A stretch of DNA of 64,000 bases from CBDCWQ01 sp965223435 (GTDB lineage: Bacteria > Myxococcota > Kuafuiibacteriia > Kuafuiibacteriales > Kuafuiibacteriaceae). The notes below the pieces were generated by a model, which was not told the DNA's origin, searched no databases, and saw only the letters and a program-made list of their open reading frames with translations. The stretch spans positions 62,001-126,000 of the forward strand of contig CBDCWQ010000012.1 in NCBI GenBank assembly GCA_965223435.1. Direction: 5' to 3'. Positions 42,277 to 50,638 of this stretch are shown here, piece by piece. The position numbers were made by a program, and so were the translations under genes. How positions within the stretch are numbered: the stretch's first letter is position 1; each line of letters opens with the position of its first letter.

Positions 42277-44396
42277 AAAAGGCCCATCCCCCGAGGGATG
42301 ACAGGCCGCCACGGGGCCGAGGACGCGGGCACGCCGGCAAAGCCACCCAGAAACGCTTTGATACCGAGAGGCACTTGTTCCGCCGGGTACCGGCCGGTAT
42401 GAACCTCAGGTCCAAAGCGATGCGATATGGCCAGATTCTAGACAGAAACGCACAGATTCGGGGGTGGATGGCCCTGTTGCCGGCGATTTGGGTCTTGGGT
42501 TCGTGCGCTTCCAACACTGGGACACCGTTTTTCGAGCGTTTCGACCCCACGCTCAGTCCAGTGCCAGCCGATCACCCCGATTCGCCAGGGGTGGTCATGG
42601 GCGATCGAGGTGTTCTTCGGTTTATTCTGGAGCCCCAACGCACGCCGCGAGGTCAGCTGAAGCGCTATCGACGTGTCAAAATCTTGAGGGCCAACGGCCT
42701 GAGCTTGGCGACCCCACGCATCTGTCACGGGCCCTTTGCGCGTATCCGCCAGCTCCGAGCGCGCTTGGTTCACCGCTCAGGGCAGACCACCACTTCGAAA
42801 GCGATTCGAGAAACACCCCATCCTTCCGGAGGCAAGTGCCTCGATGTCGCGTTTTCGGGTGCCCAACCGGGAGACATCGTCGAAGTCACTTATCTCCTCG
42901 ATATCCCTGACCTTCGCTTTCTTGAGCCGTGGACCTTCCAGTCCGCGCTGCCGACACTTCGCTCCGAGTTCGTCGCGGTGGTCCCAGGGCGTTTTGACGT
43001 CGATTTTCGCGCCTCGGCGCATGGCCGTTTTGTCGACGACCCTCCGGAACGCTTCTCGACCGACGAAGGAACCCGCTTCGTGTGGACCAAAAAGGACCTC
43101 CCACCGCTCTTTTATGAGGATGACATGCCTGAAATCAGTCTTGTCTCGCCCCAGGTTCACGTCCTTTTTTTGTCCGCTCAGCTGAAAACCGGTCGCTTCT
43201 CGGGTTATCGCACCTGGGCCGACCTCAAAAGCTGGCTGACCACCCTCACGACACCGAGGGCTCCCGAGCCCAAGGCGCCAAGGCACGCTTCGCAAACGGT
43301 GAAAACGGCTCACCTGACCTTGGCGTCGGTCCAAAACGGGACTCCAAACCACCGCTTCCGGCAGGGCGAACAGCGACGTTGGGGGCCCGAGAACGATCCC
43401 GTGCCGGGCCCCGCGAACACCGCCATTTCGCTCGGCATGGAGCTCATCGCCCAACTCCGCGCGCGCGGAATCACCGCCTACCCGGCGCTCCACGGTGACC
43501 GCCGTCGGAGCCTCTTGATGGCGGACCGCCCCAACACCGCGGCCATCTCAGGGGTCCTGGCGTTCGTTCCTGAAAGCCCCCCTCTCCTGCTTGACCCGCT
43601 GACCCTCACTGCAGACCTCAGCGTGGCCCCCCCGGTGGTGCAAGGCACCCAAATCGTCGTCTACCAGGGGGACAAACCTCGGGTGTACGCCGTCCCGCCA
43701 TCGCGGCCTCAAGAAAGCCGGACGACACTCCAGATTGAGCTCACGATGGACGCCGACGGCGCATTTGCTGGGCATTACCGACTCCAGGCCAGCGGCGCAG
43801 AAGCAGGCACCCTTCGGGCCCGCCTTTGGGGCGCAAAAGGGCGCGAAAGAGAAGCCGTCCTGGCCTTCCTGAAACGGCGGAACGCCCAAGCCGGCGTGGA
43901 CACGGTAACCGTGGAAAACCTCAGAGACCCTGGGCGCCCGTTGCGGATTCGGGGGCGGGTCCAGCCCGGACGATTGCGACGGGACCCCACCGGCGGACTA
44001 TACGGAACGCCGGGCGCTCTTTTGGGTGAGACCCCGGCCCCTGCCCGAACCCGGCGACGCACGCCACGGGTCTTCCCGGCGCCCAATCAAGTGGAGGTCA
44101 CGTGTCGTCTCAAACTCCCACCGGGCTACGAACACGGACCTGGCTTTGCGCCTCTCACCGAGACCTGGGACGGCGGCGGCCTGTCGTTTTCTTATGACGC
44201 CGCGGACGATCAGGTCGCCATCAGCCGGTTGAGCATACGGCGCACTCTGTCGATCGGTGTCTCCGAGAACAAGGACTACCGCCGATTCCTGAAGGCCCAA
44301 CGGTCCATCGAATTGGCAGAAATTCTGATCGCCAAACCGACCGGCGGTGCCTCGGACACACGCCCCGGGCCGAGCGGGGACGGCGGGCCTCCGTGA
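42273..44396 (+). CDS. DUF3857/transglutaminase-like lipoprotein with dead active site
   Basis: 707 residues from the coupled ATG 42273. A lipobox (VLGSC, Cys78) lies far from this start, so ATG 42420 or 42468 may be the real one. After the lipid anchor comes a DUF3857-like beta domain (residues about 105-300: RRVKILRANGLSL, GDIVEVTYLLDI) and a segment that aligns with the transglutaminase core (AISLGMELIAQLRARGITAYPAL). The catalytic motif G-D-C-x-D-K is replaced by GPANTA (379-384), and the F-N-H-x-x-V segment reads ISGVLAFV, so both Cys and His are missing. A C-terminal beta domain follows. Likely a periplasm-facing binding or scaffold protein. Confidence 0.72.
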   Translation: MKKAHPPRDDRPPRGRGRGHAGKATQKRFDTERHLFRRVPAGMNLRSKAMRYGQILDRNAQIRGWMALLPAIWVLGSCASNTGTPFFERFDPTLSPVPADHPDSPGVVMGDRGVLRFILEPQRTPRGQLKRYRRVKILRANGLSLATPRICHGPFARIRQLRARLVHRSGQTTTSKAIRETPHPSGGKCLDVAFSGAQPGDIVEVTYLLDIPDLRFLEPWTFQSALPTLRSEFVAVVPGRFDVDFRASAHGRFVDDPPERFSTDEGTRFVWTKKDLPPLFYEDDMPEISLVSPQVHVLFLSAQLKTGRFSGYRTWADLKSWLTTLTTPRAPEPKAPRHASQTVKTAHLTLASVQNGTPNHRFRQGEQRRWGPENDPVPGPANTAISLGMELIAQLRARGITAYPALHGDRRRSLLMADRPNTAAISGVLAFVPESPPLLLDPLTLTADLSVAPPVVQGTQIVVYQGDKPRVYAVPPSRPQESRTTLQIELTMDADGAFAGHYRLQASGAEAGTLRARLWGAKGREREAVLAFLKRRNAQAGVDTVTVENLRDPGRPLRIRGRVQPGRLRRDPTGGLYGTPGALLGETPAPARTRRRTPRVFPAPNQVEVTCRLKLPPGYEHGPGFAPLTETWDGGGLSFSYDAADDQVAISRLSIRRTLSIGVSENKDYRRFLKAQRSIELAEILIAKPTGGASDTRPGPSGDGGPP

Positions 44397-45556
44397 AGCA
44401 ACGGCCGTACCGGGACACCCAGCACCCAATGCCCGCGGTGCAAACAAGCGCTGCCTCCGTGCGGGGCCCCCTCGGTGCGAAACGCGCCCTGCCGTGGACG
44501 GGTCTTTTCCTGTTGGGCTCGCTCTGGAGCGCGCCGGCCGTCCGTGCGGACGAACCTCAACCCCCTCTTCGGGTCGTCACTGCAGGCTCCAAGCCCTTTG
44601 TCCACAACGCACGGAAAAAACCCGTAGGACTCAGCATCGAGGTGTTCGAGCGTTTGGCCCACAGGGTCGGACTCCACTACGTTTTTGTGCCCACCAAGAC
44701 CGTCTCCGGTGCCCTCGACATGGTGCGTCGGGGGGAAGCGGACATCGCCGTGGGCCCCATCAGCATGACCGCGGAGCGCCGAGAAAAACTTTCCTTCACC
44801 GTGCCTTACTTTCGTTCGCGCATGGGCATTCTGGCCCACGAAGACAGCAGCGTTCTTTGGGGGCGAATCAAACCCTTCTTGACGACCGCATTTTTTTTAG
44901 GGGTCACCTTTTTGCTTTCGGTGCTCTTGGTCGTGGGCACGTTGGTCTGGGTTGCGGAACGACGACAAAACGCAGACCAGTTTCCGGCCTCCGCCTTGGC
45001 GGGGATCACCAGCGGAGTGTGGCTTGCCCTGGTCACCATGACCACTGTGGGTTACGGCGACAAAGCGCCCGTCACGGTGGTCGGCCGAATTATCGTGGGG
45101 CTTTGGATGGTCCTCTCGATGCTCACCGCTTCATCTTTGACCGCGAGCATCGCCACCGCCCTGACGCTCGCCCAAATTTCCCCGGGCGAGATTCGAGACT
45201 TTGCCGCGCTGCGCCGGCGTCGAACCGCCGTGGTTCAAGGAACCACAAGCCGAGACCTGGCGGAAAGCTACGGTGCCCGCCTCCTTGAGACCCAAACCGT
45301 GGAAGAGGCCCTCAAGCTCGTAGAAGAAAAAAAGGCTGCGGCGATGGTGTTCGACCTCCCCGTCCTTCAACACCATCTTCATGAAAACCCATCGTGGCCC
45401 TTCGCCCTCGTGGAATCCAATGTCCAAGCGCAAAACTATGGGTTTGCGCTCAAAACAAACCATCCTCTCCTGACCGACATCGACGTCGCCCTCTTAGAAA
45501 TGGGCCAAGAGGGTGAACTTCGGTCCATCGAGGACCACTGGTTGGCCAAGAATTAA
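44393..45556 (+). CDS. GluR0-type glutamate-receptor potassium channel
   Basis: 387 residues from GTG 44393, overlapping the previous stop by 4 bases. Signal peptide to about residue 52; ligand-binding lobe S1 (58-150) with PISMTAERREKLSFTVPYF, whose Arg matches the ligand-carboxylate-binding Arg of iGluRs; TM1 (165-187); pore helix and K+ filter TMTTVGYGD (215-223); TM2 (231-258); lobe S2 with FDLPVLQHH (Asp321, ligand amino-group contact). This is the order of bacterial GluR0: ligand-gated K+ channel with an extracellular bilobed domain. Ligand unknown but probably an amino acid. Last gene of the Hsp70 operon. Confidence 0.9.
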   Translation: MKQRPYRDTQHPMPAVQTSAASVRGPLGAKRALPWTGLFLLGSLWSAPAVRADEPQPPLRVVTAGSKPFVHNARKKPVGLSIEVFERLAHRVGLHYVFVPTKTVSGALDMVRRGEADIAVGPISMTAERREKLSFTVPYFRSRMGILAHEDSSVLWGRIKPFLTTAFFLGVTFLLSVLLVVGTLVWVAERRQNADQFPASALAGITSGVWLALVTMTTVGYGDKAPVTVVGRIIVGLWMVLSMLTASSLTASIATALTLAQISPGEIRDFAALRRRRTAVVQGTTSRDLAESYGARLLETQTVEEALKLVEEKKAAAMVFDLPVLQHHLHENPSWPFALVESNVQAQNYGFALKTNHPLLTDIDVALLEMGQEGELRSIEDHWLAKN

Positions 45557-45792
45557 GCGAGGCGTGTCCTCGAGGCCTATCCCCCCCTCCCACCGGTACG
45601 GCCTGAGTGGGCCAATGGGCGACGAAGCAACACAGGGGGGGGCTGTAGGCGACCAACGAAGCGCATGCCGAAACGTCGTCGGGTCGGCGCCGCATTGGTC
45701 GGTTCTTCGGCACGCTGATAACACAGAAAGGGTCTACCCCATTTGTTTTCAGGGTTGTGGGCCTTGGCACAGAAACTGCTTCACCACCGTGC

Positions 45793-48309
45793 ATGAACCA
45801 AACCCGAGCGTTTCTTTTCGGCATCTCTATGATTGGGCTCGCAAGCTGCGTAGACGAGCCCCGTGAGAACAATCAACCCGTTCGCGCCACACTCTCTGCG
45901 GACAACGGTTCTTGGGGCAACGGTTCTTGGGGCAATGGCACCTGGGGCAACGGCTCTTGGGGCAACGGCTCTTGGGGCAACGGCACCTGGGGCAACGGCT
46001 CTTGGGGCAACGGCACCTGGGGAAACGGTTCTTGGGGAAATGGCACCTGGGGCAATGGCACTTGGGGCAACGGCTCTTGGGGAAATGGCACCTGGGGAAA
46101 CGGCACCTGGGGAAACGGGACCTGGGGCAATGGCACCTGGGGCAACGGCTCTTGGGGAAATGGCACCTGGGGCAACGGCACCTGGGGCAACGGAATGCTA
46201 TTCAGCAACCTTTCGGTGCCCAGCCTCGATATCTCAAACCTCGTCGACACCTCGCTTTCTAGTAGCGGTTGCGCAGCCGGTATGGACCCGGCAGCAGCGA
46301 TGACGGAGTTCATGGTCTACGTGGCGACCATTCGCTGTGCGCTGCCAGCCTCCTGCGCGGAGAACGACACGGCCTGCATGAGTCAAATCGATTGCGCAAC
46401 CGACAGCAATTGCCGGGTCATTACCGATTGTGATGGGAACGAACTTTACGTCTCCGGCCGCGATGGTCTCGGAACAAACCAATCCGATCCAGGCGTTGTT
46501 GCTGCGGTCGACGCCTGCATTGATGCGACCCTCGCAGAGCTCAACACCGAGTTTCGGGCCTATGCCGATAACCTCAATAGCTATGCTGCTTCTTGCGCAT
46601 TGCCAGCCTCCACCGGGGGAAGCTGCAGCCAAGATCCCGGCTGTGTGGAAGTCACATATCAATTGTATCCTTCCGGGACCGAGACCAAACAATACTACGG
46701 CGGTGTGGGTCTGGCTCCGACTTGGAAAAGCAATCCTGATTTCGACCAAGATCCGGTCGGGCAGCGCCGGGTATCGGCGTGTCTTGCCGCCCGCACAAAT
46801 CCCCACAAGAAGAAGGTTCAAATTTCAATCCGGGGCTTGGGCATTCCGACAACCGAGACCGAAAAACACATCTACGGCCAACACGAGGGAGCGTTTTGGG
46901 GCAACCGTTTCGGCGCAACCCCGAGCGTGCATGTTTGCTCTGTGGATGGGGGCGGGATTTCTGGGCGGCTTTGCTCGGGTGGCGAATGCGGTTTTGTAGA
47001 CCATGGCGATTGCGCCACAGCTTGTACGTCGACCGACAGCGAGGGCAACTACACGGAGTGTGACGGTCAAACGGACGTGATCAACACCTTTTTGCCTTTC
47101 ATGAGGCGACTCTCCAACGGTTGGGACCACCGGTGTGTGGTGCGCGCCGACGATACGACTTGGTGTTTTGGTTTGGGCGACACCTATCAACTGGGCAACG
47201 GAAACAGATCCAACTCAGCGACGCCCGTTCAGGCTGCTGCCTTGGGGACAAGCGCGGTGGAACTTTCTGTCGGGAAAAGACATAGCTGTGCGCGAAAAGA
47301 TGACGGCTCGGTGTGGTGCTGGGGTTCGAACGTCTACGGACGGGTTGGCGACGGTTCGTCTGTTACCGAAAAGCAACAGCAACCAAGCCACGTGGCAGTC
47401 CTAGGCTACGATGTGGCTCAACTGAACGCCGGAAACGAGCACAACTGTGCAGTCAAGACCGACGGTACGGTGTGGTGCTGGGGACTCAACGAGTTTGATC
47501 AACTGGGTGGCGCACAACCACAAAGCTGTGTTCAGACCAATCGTACCTGGGAATGCAACAAGACCCCCGTTCAGGTGACCGGACTGACCGGAGCCATTAA
47601 GGCCGACGTGGGTCAGAAATTCAGCTGTGCGCTCAAAAATGACGGCAGCTTGTGGTGCTGGGGGGCCAATGGCCAAGGCAAACTTGGGACGGGCAATTAC
47701 AACCGCCAAAGCACCCCTGCGCTTGTTGGCCTGCCCGGCTCGGTGGTCGACTTTGACCTCGGCCACAAACATTCCTGCGCTCTCGACTCCGCCGGTGGTG
47801 TTTGGTGCTGGGGCCAAAATGATGAGGGTCAAGTCGGGGACAATCAAGCAAACAGCGACAGCAAGGGCAACGTTCTTTCCCCGGTGTTGGTGACCGGTCT
47901 TCCGTATGGAGCCACCCACATTGAAACCGGAGCATACCACACATGTGCTACCCTGACCGATGCATCCGTGTGGTGCTGGGGCGACAACGTCAATGGGCAG
48001 CTTGGCGTGGGTGACACCGATGGTCGCCTGGTCCCCACCTTGGTATCCTTGCCTGGCTTGGCGACCGACATGGTCGCGACCGACGAGCAGAGCCAGGTCA
48101 TCCTCGAAGATGGAAGTGTTTACTCTTTTGGCTCCAACTTCTACGGTCAACTGGGTACGACCACGACTGAAATCTGTTCCGGGAGTGGTTACCAAGTGCC
48201 CTGTGCCACCTCGCCGCTCCGCATGACCGTTCTTGACAACTGTGGCGATGGAATATGCGACTTCGGCGAGAGCCATGCCGTTTGCGCGGCCGACTGCCCG
48301 GCCAACTAA
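45793..48309 (+). CDS. RCC1-repeat lipoprotein with N-G-(S/T)-W-G repeats
   Basis: 838 residues from ATG 45793. Lipoprotein signal ending GLASC. Residues 38-132 are 19 tandem pentapeptides NG(S/T)WG. A Cys-rich middle (about 150-430) follows. Residues about 440-800 form RCC1-type repeats, each with a HxC...WCWGxN pattern and LG-G (six or seven blades), giving a beta-propeller with likely disulfides. The C-terminus has a CGDGICDFGES--C motif found at ends of myxobacterial surface proteins. RCC1 propellers bind proteins or other macromolecules; there is no enzyme motif. The IS630 remnant abuts its 3' end. Confidence 0.82.
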   Translation: MNQTRAFLFGISMIGLASCVDEPRENNQPVRATLSADNGSWGNGSWGNGTWGNGSWGNGSWGNGTWGNGSWGNGTWGNGSWGNGTWGNGTWGNGSWGNGTWGNGTWGNGTWGNGTWGNGSWGNGTWGNGTWGNGMLFSNLSVPSLDISNLVDTSLSSSGCAAGMDPAAAMTEFMVYVATIRCALPASCAENDTACMSQIDCATDSNCRVITDCDGNELYVSGRDGLGTNQSDPGVVAAVDACIDATLAELNTEFRAYADNLNSYAASCALPASTGGSCSQDPGCVEVTYQLYPSGTETKQYYGGVGLAPTWKSNPDFDQDPVGQRRVSACLAARTNPHKKKVQISIRGLGIPTTETEKHIYGQHEGAFWGNRFGATPSVHVCSVDGGGISGRLCSGGECGFVDHGDCATACTSTDSEGNYTECDGQTDVINTFLPFMRRLSNGWDHRCVVRADDTTWCFGLGDTYQLGNGNRSNSATPVQAAALGTSAVELSVGKRHSCARKDDGSVWCWGSNVYGRVGDGSSVTEKQQQPSHVAVLGYDVAQLNAGNEHNCAVKTDGTVWCWGLNEFDQLGGAQPQSCVQTNRTWECNKTPVQVTGLTGAIKADVGQKFSCALKNDGSLWCWGANGQGKLGTGNYNRQSTPALVGLPGSVVDFDLGHKHSCALDSAGGVWCWGQNDEGQVGDNQANSDSKGNVLSPVLVTGLPYGATHIETGAYHTCATLTDASVWCWGDNVNGQLGVGDTDGRLVPTLVSLPGLATDMVATDEQSQVILEDGSVYSFGSNFYGQLGTTTTEICSGSGYQVPCATSPLRMTVLDNCGDGICDFGESHAVCAADCPAN
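45904..46188 (+). repeat. 15-bp tandem repeat, 19 copies
   Basis: Unit AA(C/T)GG(C/T/A)(TCT/ACC)TGGGG(C/A) encodes N-G-(S/T)-W-G. Units differ only at a few positions, with mixed order of the TCT and ACC forms, as expected from recent slippage or unequal exchange. Confidence 0.95.
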
Positions 48310-48960
48310 ACACTCTCACATTGAAATCCGAGCATCGAAATCGAGCAACATGTGCTCCAATGAGTTGAGGGAGTCGCTGAAAATCTCTGAAGGTTTTGCG
48401 AAGCGCAGTGTCTCGGTCCTGCGTGGTGATGTAGAATCGGTTGTGCGTCGTTCTCTTTCGAGTCTGTTTCCAGATGGGCTCCATGGGATTGAAGTCCGGT
48501 GAGTAAGGAGGGAGACGATGGAGTTCGATCCTATTGGCGTTGCGCGCAAGCCAATCTCGACCGGTATCGTCAAGCCAATGATACGGCGCATTGTCGATAA
48601 TGAGGAAGACCTTACGGGAGGCGAATCGACGGACCAAACGCTTGAGGAAAGCCCAAAACGTCTGTGCATTGAATACGTCGGCGAACTGATAGGAAAAGGC
48701 AGCCTCATCCAGACTCACGGCACCGAAGAGATGCGCGGTCTTGCGTTGTCCTACGTGTCGATGCGGGGTTGAACACCCACTCGGGCCCATGTCCGATGCA
48801 GCGTTCCGTCTAGCCAGACTTCTGGCCAATATCGGGCCAAGAGTCCTTCGAGCATACCGTTCAATCTCTGATGTTGCGTTTCAAAAATCTCTAGGACATT
48901 CATCTTTGCCCGAAGTGTACGTTGCTCATCACTCAGGTTTTACTCCATTCGGAACTTTTT
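48310..48960 (-). pseudogene. Frameshifted IS630-family transposase
   Basis: One minus frame (to about 48770) reads GQRKTAHLFGAVSLDEAAF, then LIIDNAPYHWLDD and LHRLPPYSPDFNPMEPIWKQ, the DDE core of IS630 transposases. Upstream, in another frame, is RYWPEVWLDGTLHRTWARVG, the segment that normally comes first. The switch near 48770 is a frameshift. No N-terminal helix-turn-helix domain or terminal repeats could be identified. The element touches the end of the RCC1 gene. Confidence 0.8.
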
Positions 48961-49039
48961 CCTATTCGATGGAGCTCCGCAACGATAGCGGCCGACTTTC
49001 TCAGCTCTTCTTCGAGTCAACCGCACGCATCCCTGACGT

Positions 49040-49393
49040 TTAGTTGTATCGAAGCATACAGGCCTTGAAGGCCACCGTAGAAGTCGCCGCCATGACACAC
49101 TCGTAGCCATCGCGCTCATAAGTGTCGCCATCGGCACACTCCTCAATATCATGGTCTAGGGCGCTCTTACGATGGGAAGCGTTCTCGAAATCCCACCCTG
49201 CATAGTCCCCTAGTTCGTAACTTCGATAGATAAGCTTCGAGCACTCCGCTTGCGTCAAGGGCGCTCGCCTCTGATTTGCGCGCCTCATCGCACGAAGCTC
49301 GCCTATCGTTTTCACGCGCGAGTCGTTGCAGCCAACGAGAAGCATGGAGCTCAAACTCAAAAGAAAGAAAGCTGCCTGAGTAACGTGGATCAC
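49040..49393 (-). CDS. Small Cys-rich lipoprotein of unknown function
   Basis: 117 residues from GTG 49393 (frame open to 49561, without signal there). Lipoprotein signal AAFFLLSLSSMLLVGC. The mature part has five further Cys and a motif C-ADGDTYERDGYECVMAA followed by FKACML near the C-terminus, a pattern seen in small hypothetical proteins of myxobacteria. Stands alone between mobile-element pieces. Confidence 0.6.
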   Translation of the reverse strand: MIHVTQAAFFLLSLSSMLLVGCNDSRVKTIGELRAMRRANQRRAPLTQAECSKLIYRSYELGDYAGWDFENASHRKSALDHDIEECADGDTYERDGYECVMAATSTVAFKACMLRYN

Positions 49394-49494
49394 GAGCCAG
49401 TATTCTCCACCCGGACGGATGTAGGCCTCAATCCACCAAAGTGGACTGCTGTTGTAGCCTCCTTGAAGACAAGACACTCGAGAGAGGTATCGAA

Positions 49495-49645
49495 GATGGA
49501 AAAGCAAGTCTGTATTGAGCCGGCCCGAGTCGGTGGTCGGCGAAGATTCACAGTGGAGCACAAACGGGCGCTTCTAGACAAGGCCACGCTCCCCGGCGGT
49601 TCAATGGAGGTGATGATCTCGCCATTCGGCCCCCCCCCTTGCTAG
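49495..49645 (+). pseudogene. N-terminal scrap of an insertion-sequence OrfA
   Basis: The reading MEKQVCIEPARVGGRRRF then TVEHKRALLDKATLPGGS resembles the start of IS3/IS66-type OrfA proteins (basic R-R-R-F-(T/S)-x-E-x-K). It diverges and stops after 50 codons, before the helix-turn-helix is complete. Confidence 0.45.
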
Positions 49646-50634
49646 CGGAATCGATAGCGACTCTTAATGCGATCGCCCTTCTTGTCCAGAATAGACTCCT
49701 TGACGCCAAGGAGTAAGTCACGACTAGCCGTCGCCGACGAGATACTTCGATGAAGCTCCATGTAGTCCTTCCGCGAGAACCAATCACCTCTGAGCTCCGC
49801 ACGAGCACGATCCAGACGACTTCTTGGACTGCTGCGCTCCGGCCGGACCGATGCCAGAACATCCTGAAGCGCCTCAAGCAAAGCAGAAGCAACAAACTCA
49901 ATGAAAACAGTCGAGTTGGCCGCCTTGTCCGATTTCCTCAGTACTCGATAATATTGCTTCTGTTGAGCCCGAATAACGGACTCCAAGGGCACCCAAGAGA
50001 AAACCAGCTCACTCGAGGACAACGCCACATGCTGCCAAAGCCTCGCCAGCCGACCATTTCCGTCGGAGAAGGGATGAATGAAGGTCAGCTCGTAGTGCAA
50101 GACAGAAGATCGAATCACAGGATGAACGTCAGACTTGCGATAAAATACCAGCAATTGCCGGACAAGCTCCGGAACACGTTTAGCCGGGGGCGCGACATGA
50201 ACCACTTTTCGGCCATGAAATATTCCGACGCCTCCTTTCCGAAATCGACCCGCCTCAGGCAACAACCCCGTCATGAGCAGCTTGTGAGCCTGAAGCAAAT
50301 TGCGCTCCGAGGTCGGCTTCCAGCCCGGCGCCTCACGATAGGCTGTGATGGCGTTCTGCACCTCAAGAATGTCGCGCTTTGGTCCTGCGACGCGCTTGCC
50401 GTCAACAAGTGCTGTGACTTGGGCCAAGCTCATTGTATTTCCTTCGATACCCAAACTCCCATGAATGGTGCGCACGGTGCTGTTCCGACGCAATTCCGGC
50501 TCTGGCGCGGGTTGGGCTAGGGCATCATAGCGCCCCACCAATCGCATGACCTCACCCACGATGGAGAGCACTTTCGGGGTAATTTGAAACGGAGGTCGAT
50601 ACACCTCCAAGATGCTATCATATGATAGTATCAC
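49642..50634 (-). CDS. Fic-family protein (class II, self-inhibited)
   Basis: 330 residues. Complete Fic motif HPFSDGNGRLAR (187-198), which in most members catalyses AMP transfer to Ser/Thr/Tyr of target proteins. An inhibitory helix motif SLGIEG (60-65, pattern S/T-x-x-x-E-G/N) lies before the Fic core, so it is class II and normally held inactive. A Fic_N-type N-terminus (PPFQITPKVLSIVGEVMRLVG) and a C-terminal helical region, probably winged-helix-like, complete it. No antitoxin gene adjoins. It sits in accessory DNA, fitting a horizontally acquired regulator. Confidence 0.9.
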   Translation of the reverse strand: MILSYDSILEVYRPPFQITPKVLSIVGEVMRLVGRYDALAQPAPEPELRRNSTVRTIHGSLGIEGNTMSLAQVTALVDGKRVAGPKRDILEVQNAITAYREAPGWKPTSERNLLQAHKLLMTGLLPEAGRFRKGGVGIFHGRKVVHVAPPAKRVPELVRQLLVFYRKSDVHPVIRSSVLHYELTFIHPFSDGNGRLARLWQHVALSSSELVFSWVPLESVIRAQQKQYYRVLRKSDKAANSTVFIEFVASALLEALQDVLASVRPERSSPRSRLDRARAELRGDWFSRKDYMELHRSISSATASRDLLLGVKESILDKKGDRIKSRYRFR

Positions 50635-50638
50635 TCCC

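Noticed and set aside
44347..45288. 313-codon plus frame
   Set aside because: Arg/His/Pro-rich shadow of the glutamate-receptor channel gene; no domain.
45873..46313. Minus-strand frame coding a Pro-Gln-(V/E)-Pro-Leu repeat protein
   Set aside because: It is the complement of the 15-bp tandem repeat; a repeat of length divisible by three keeps all frames open. The plus frame has lipobox and downstream domain.
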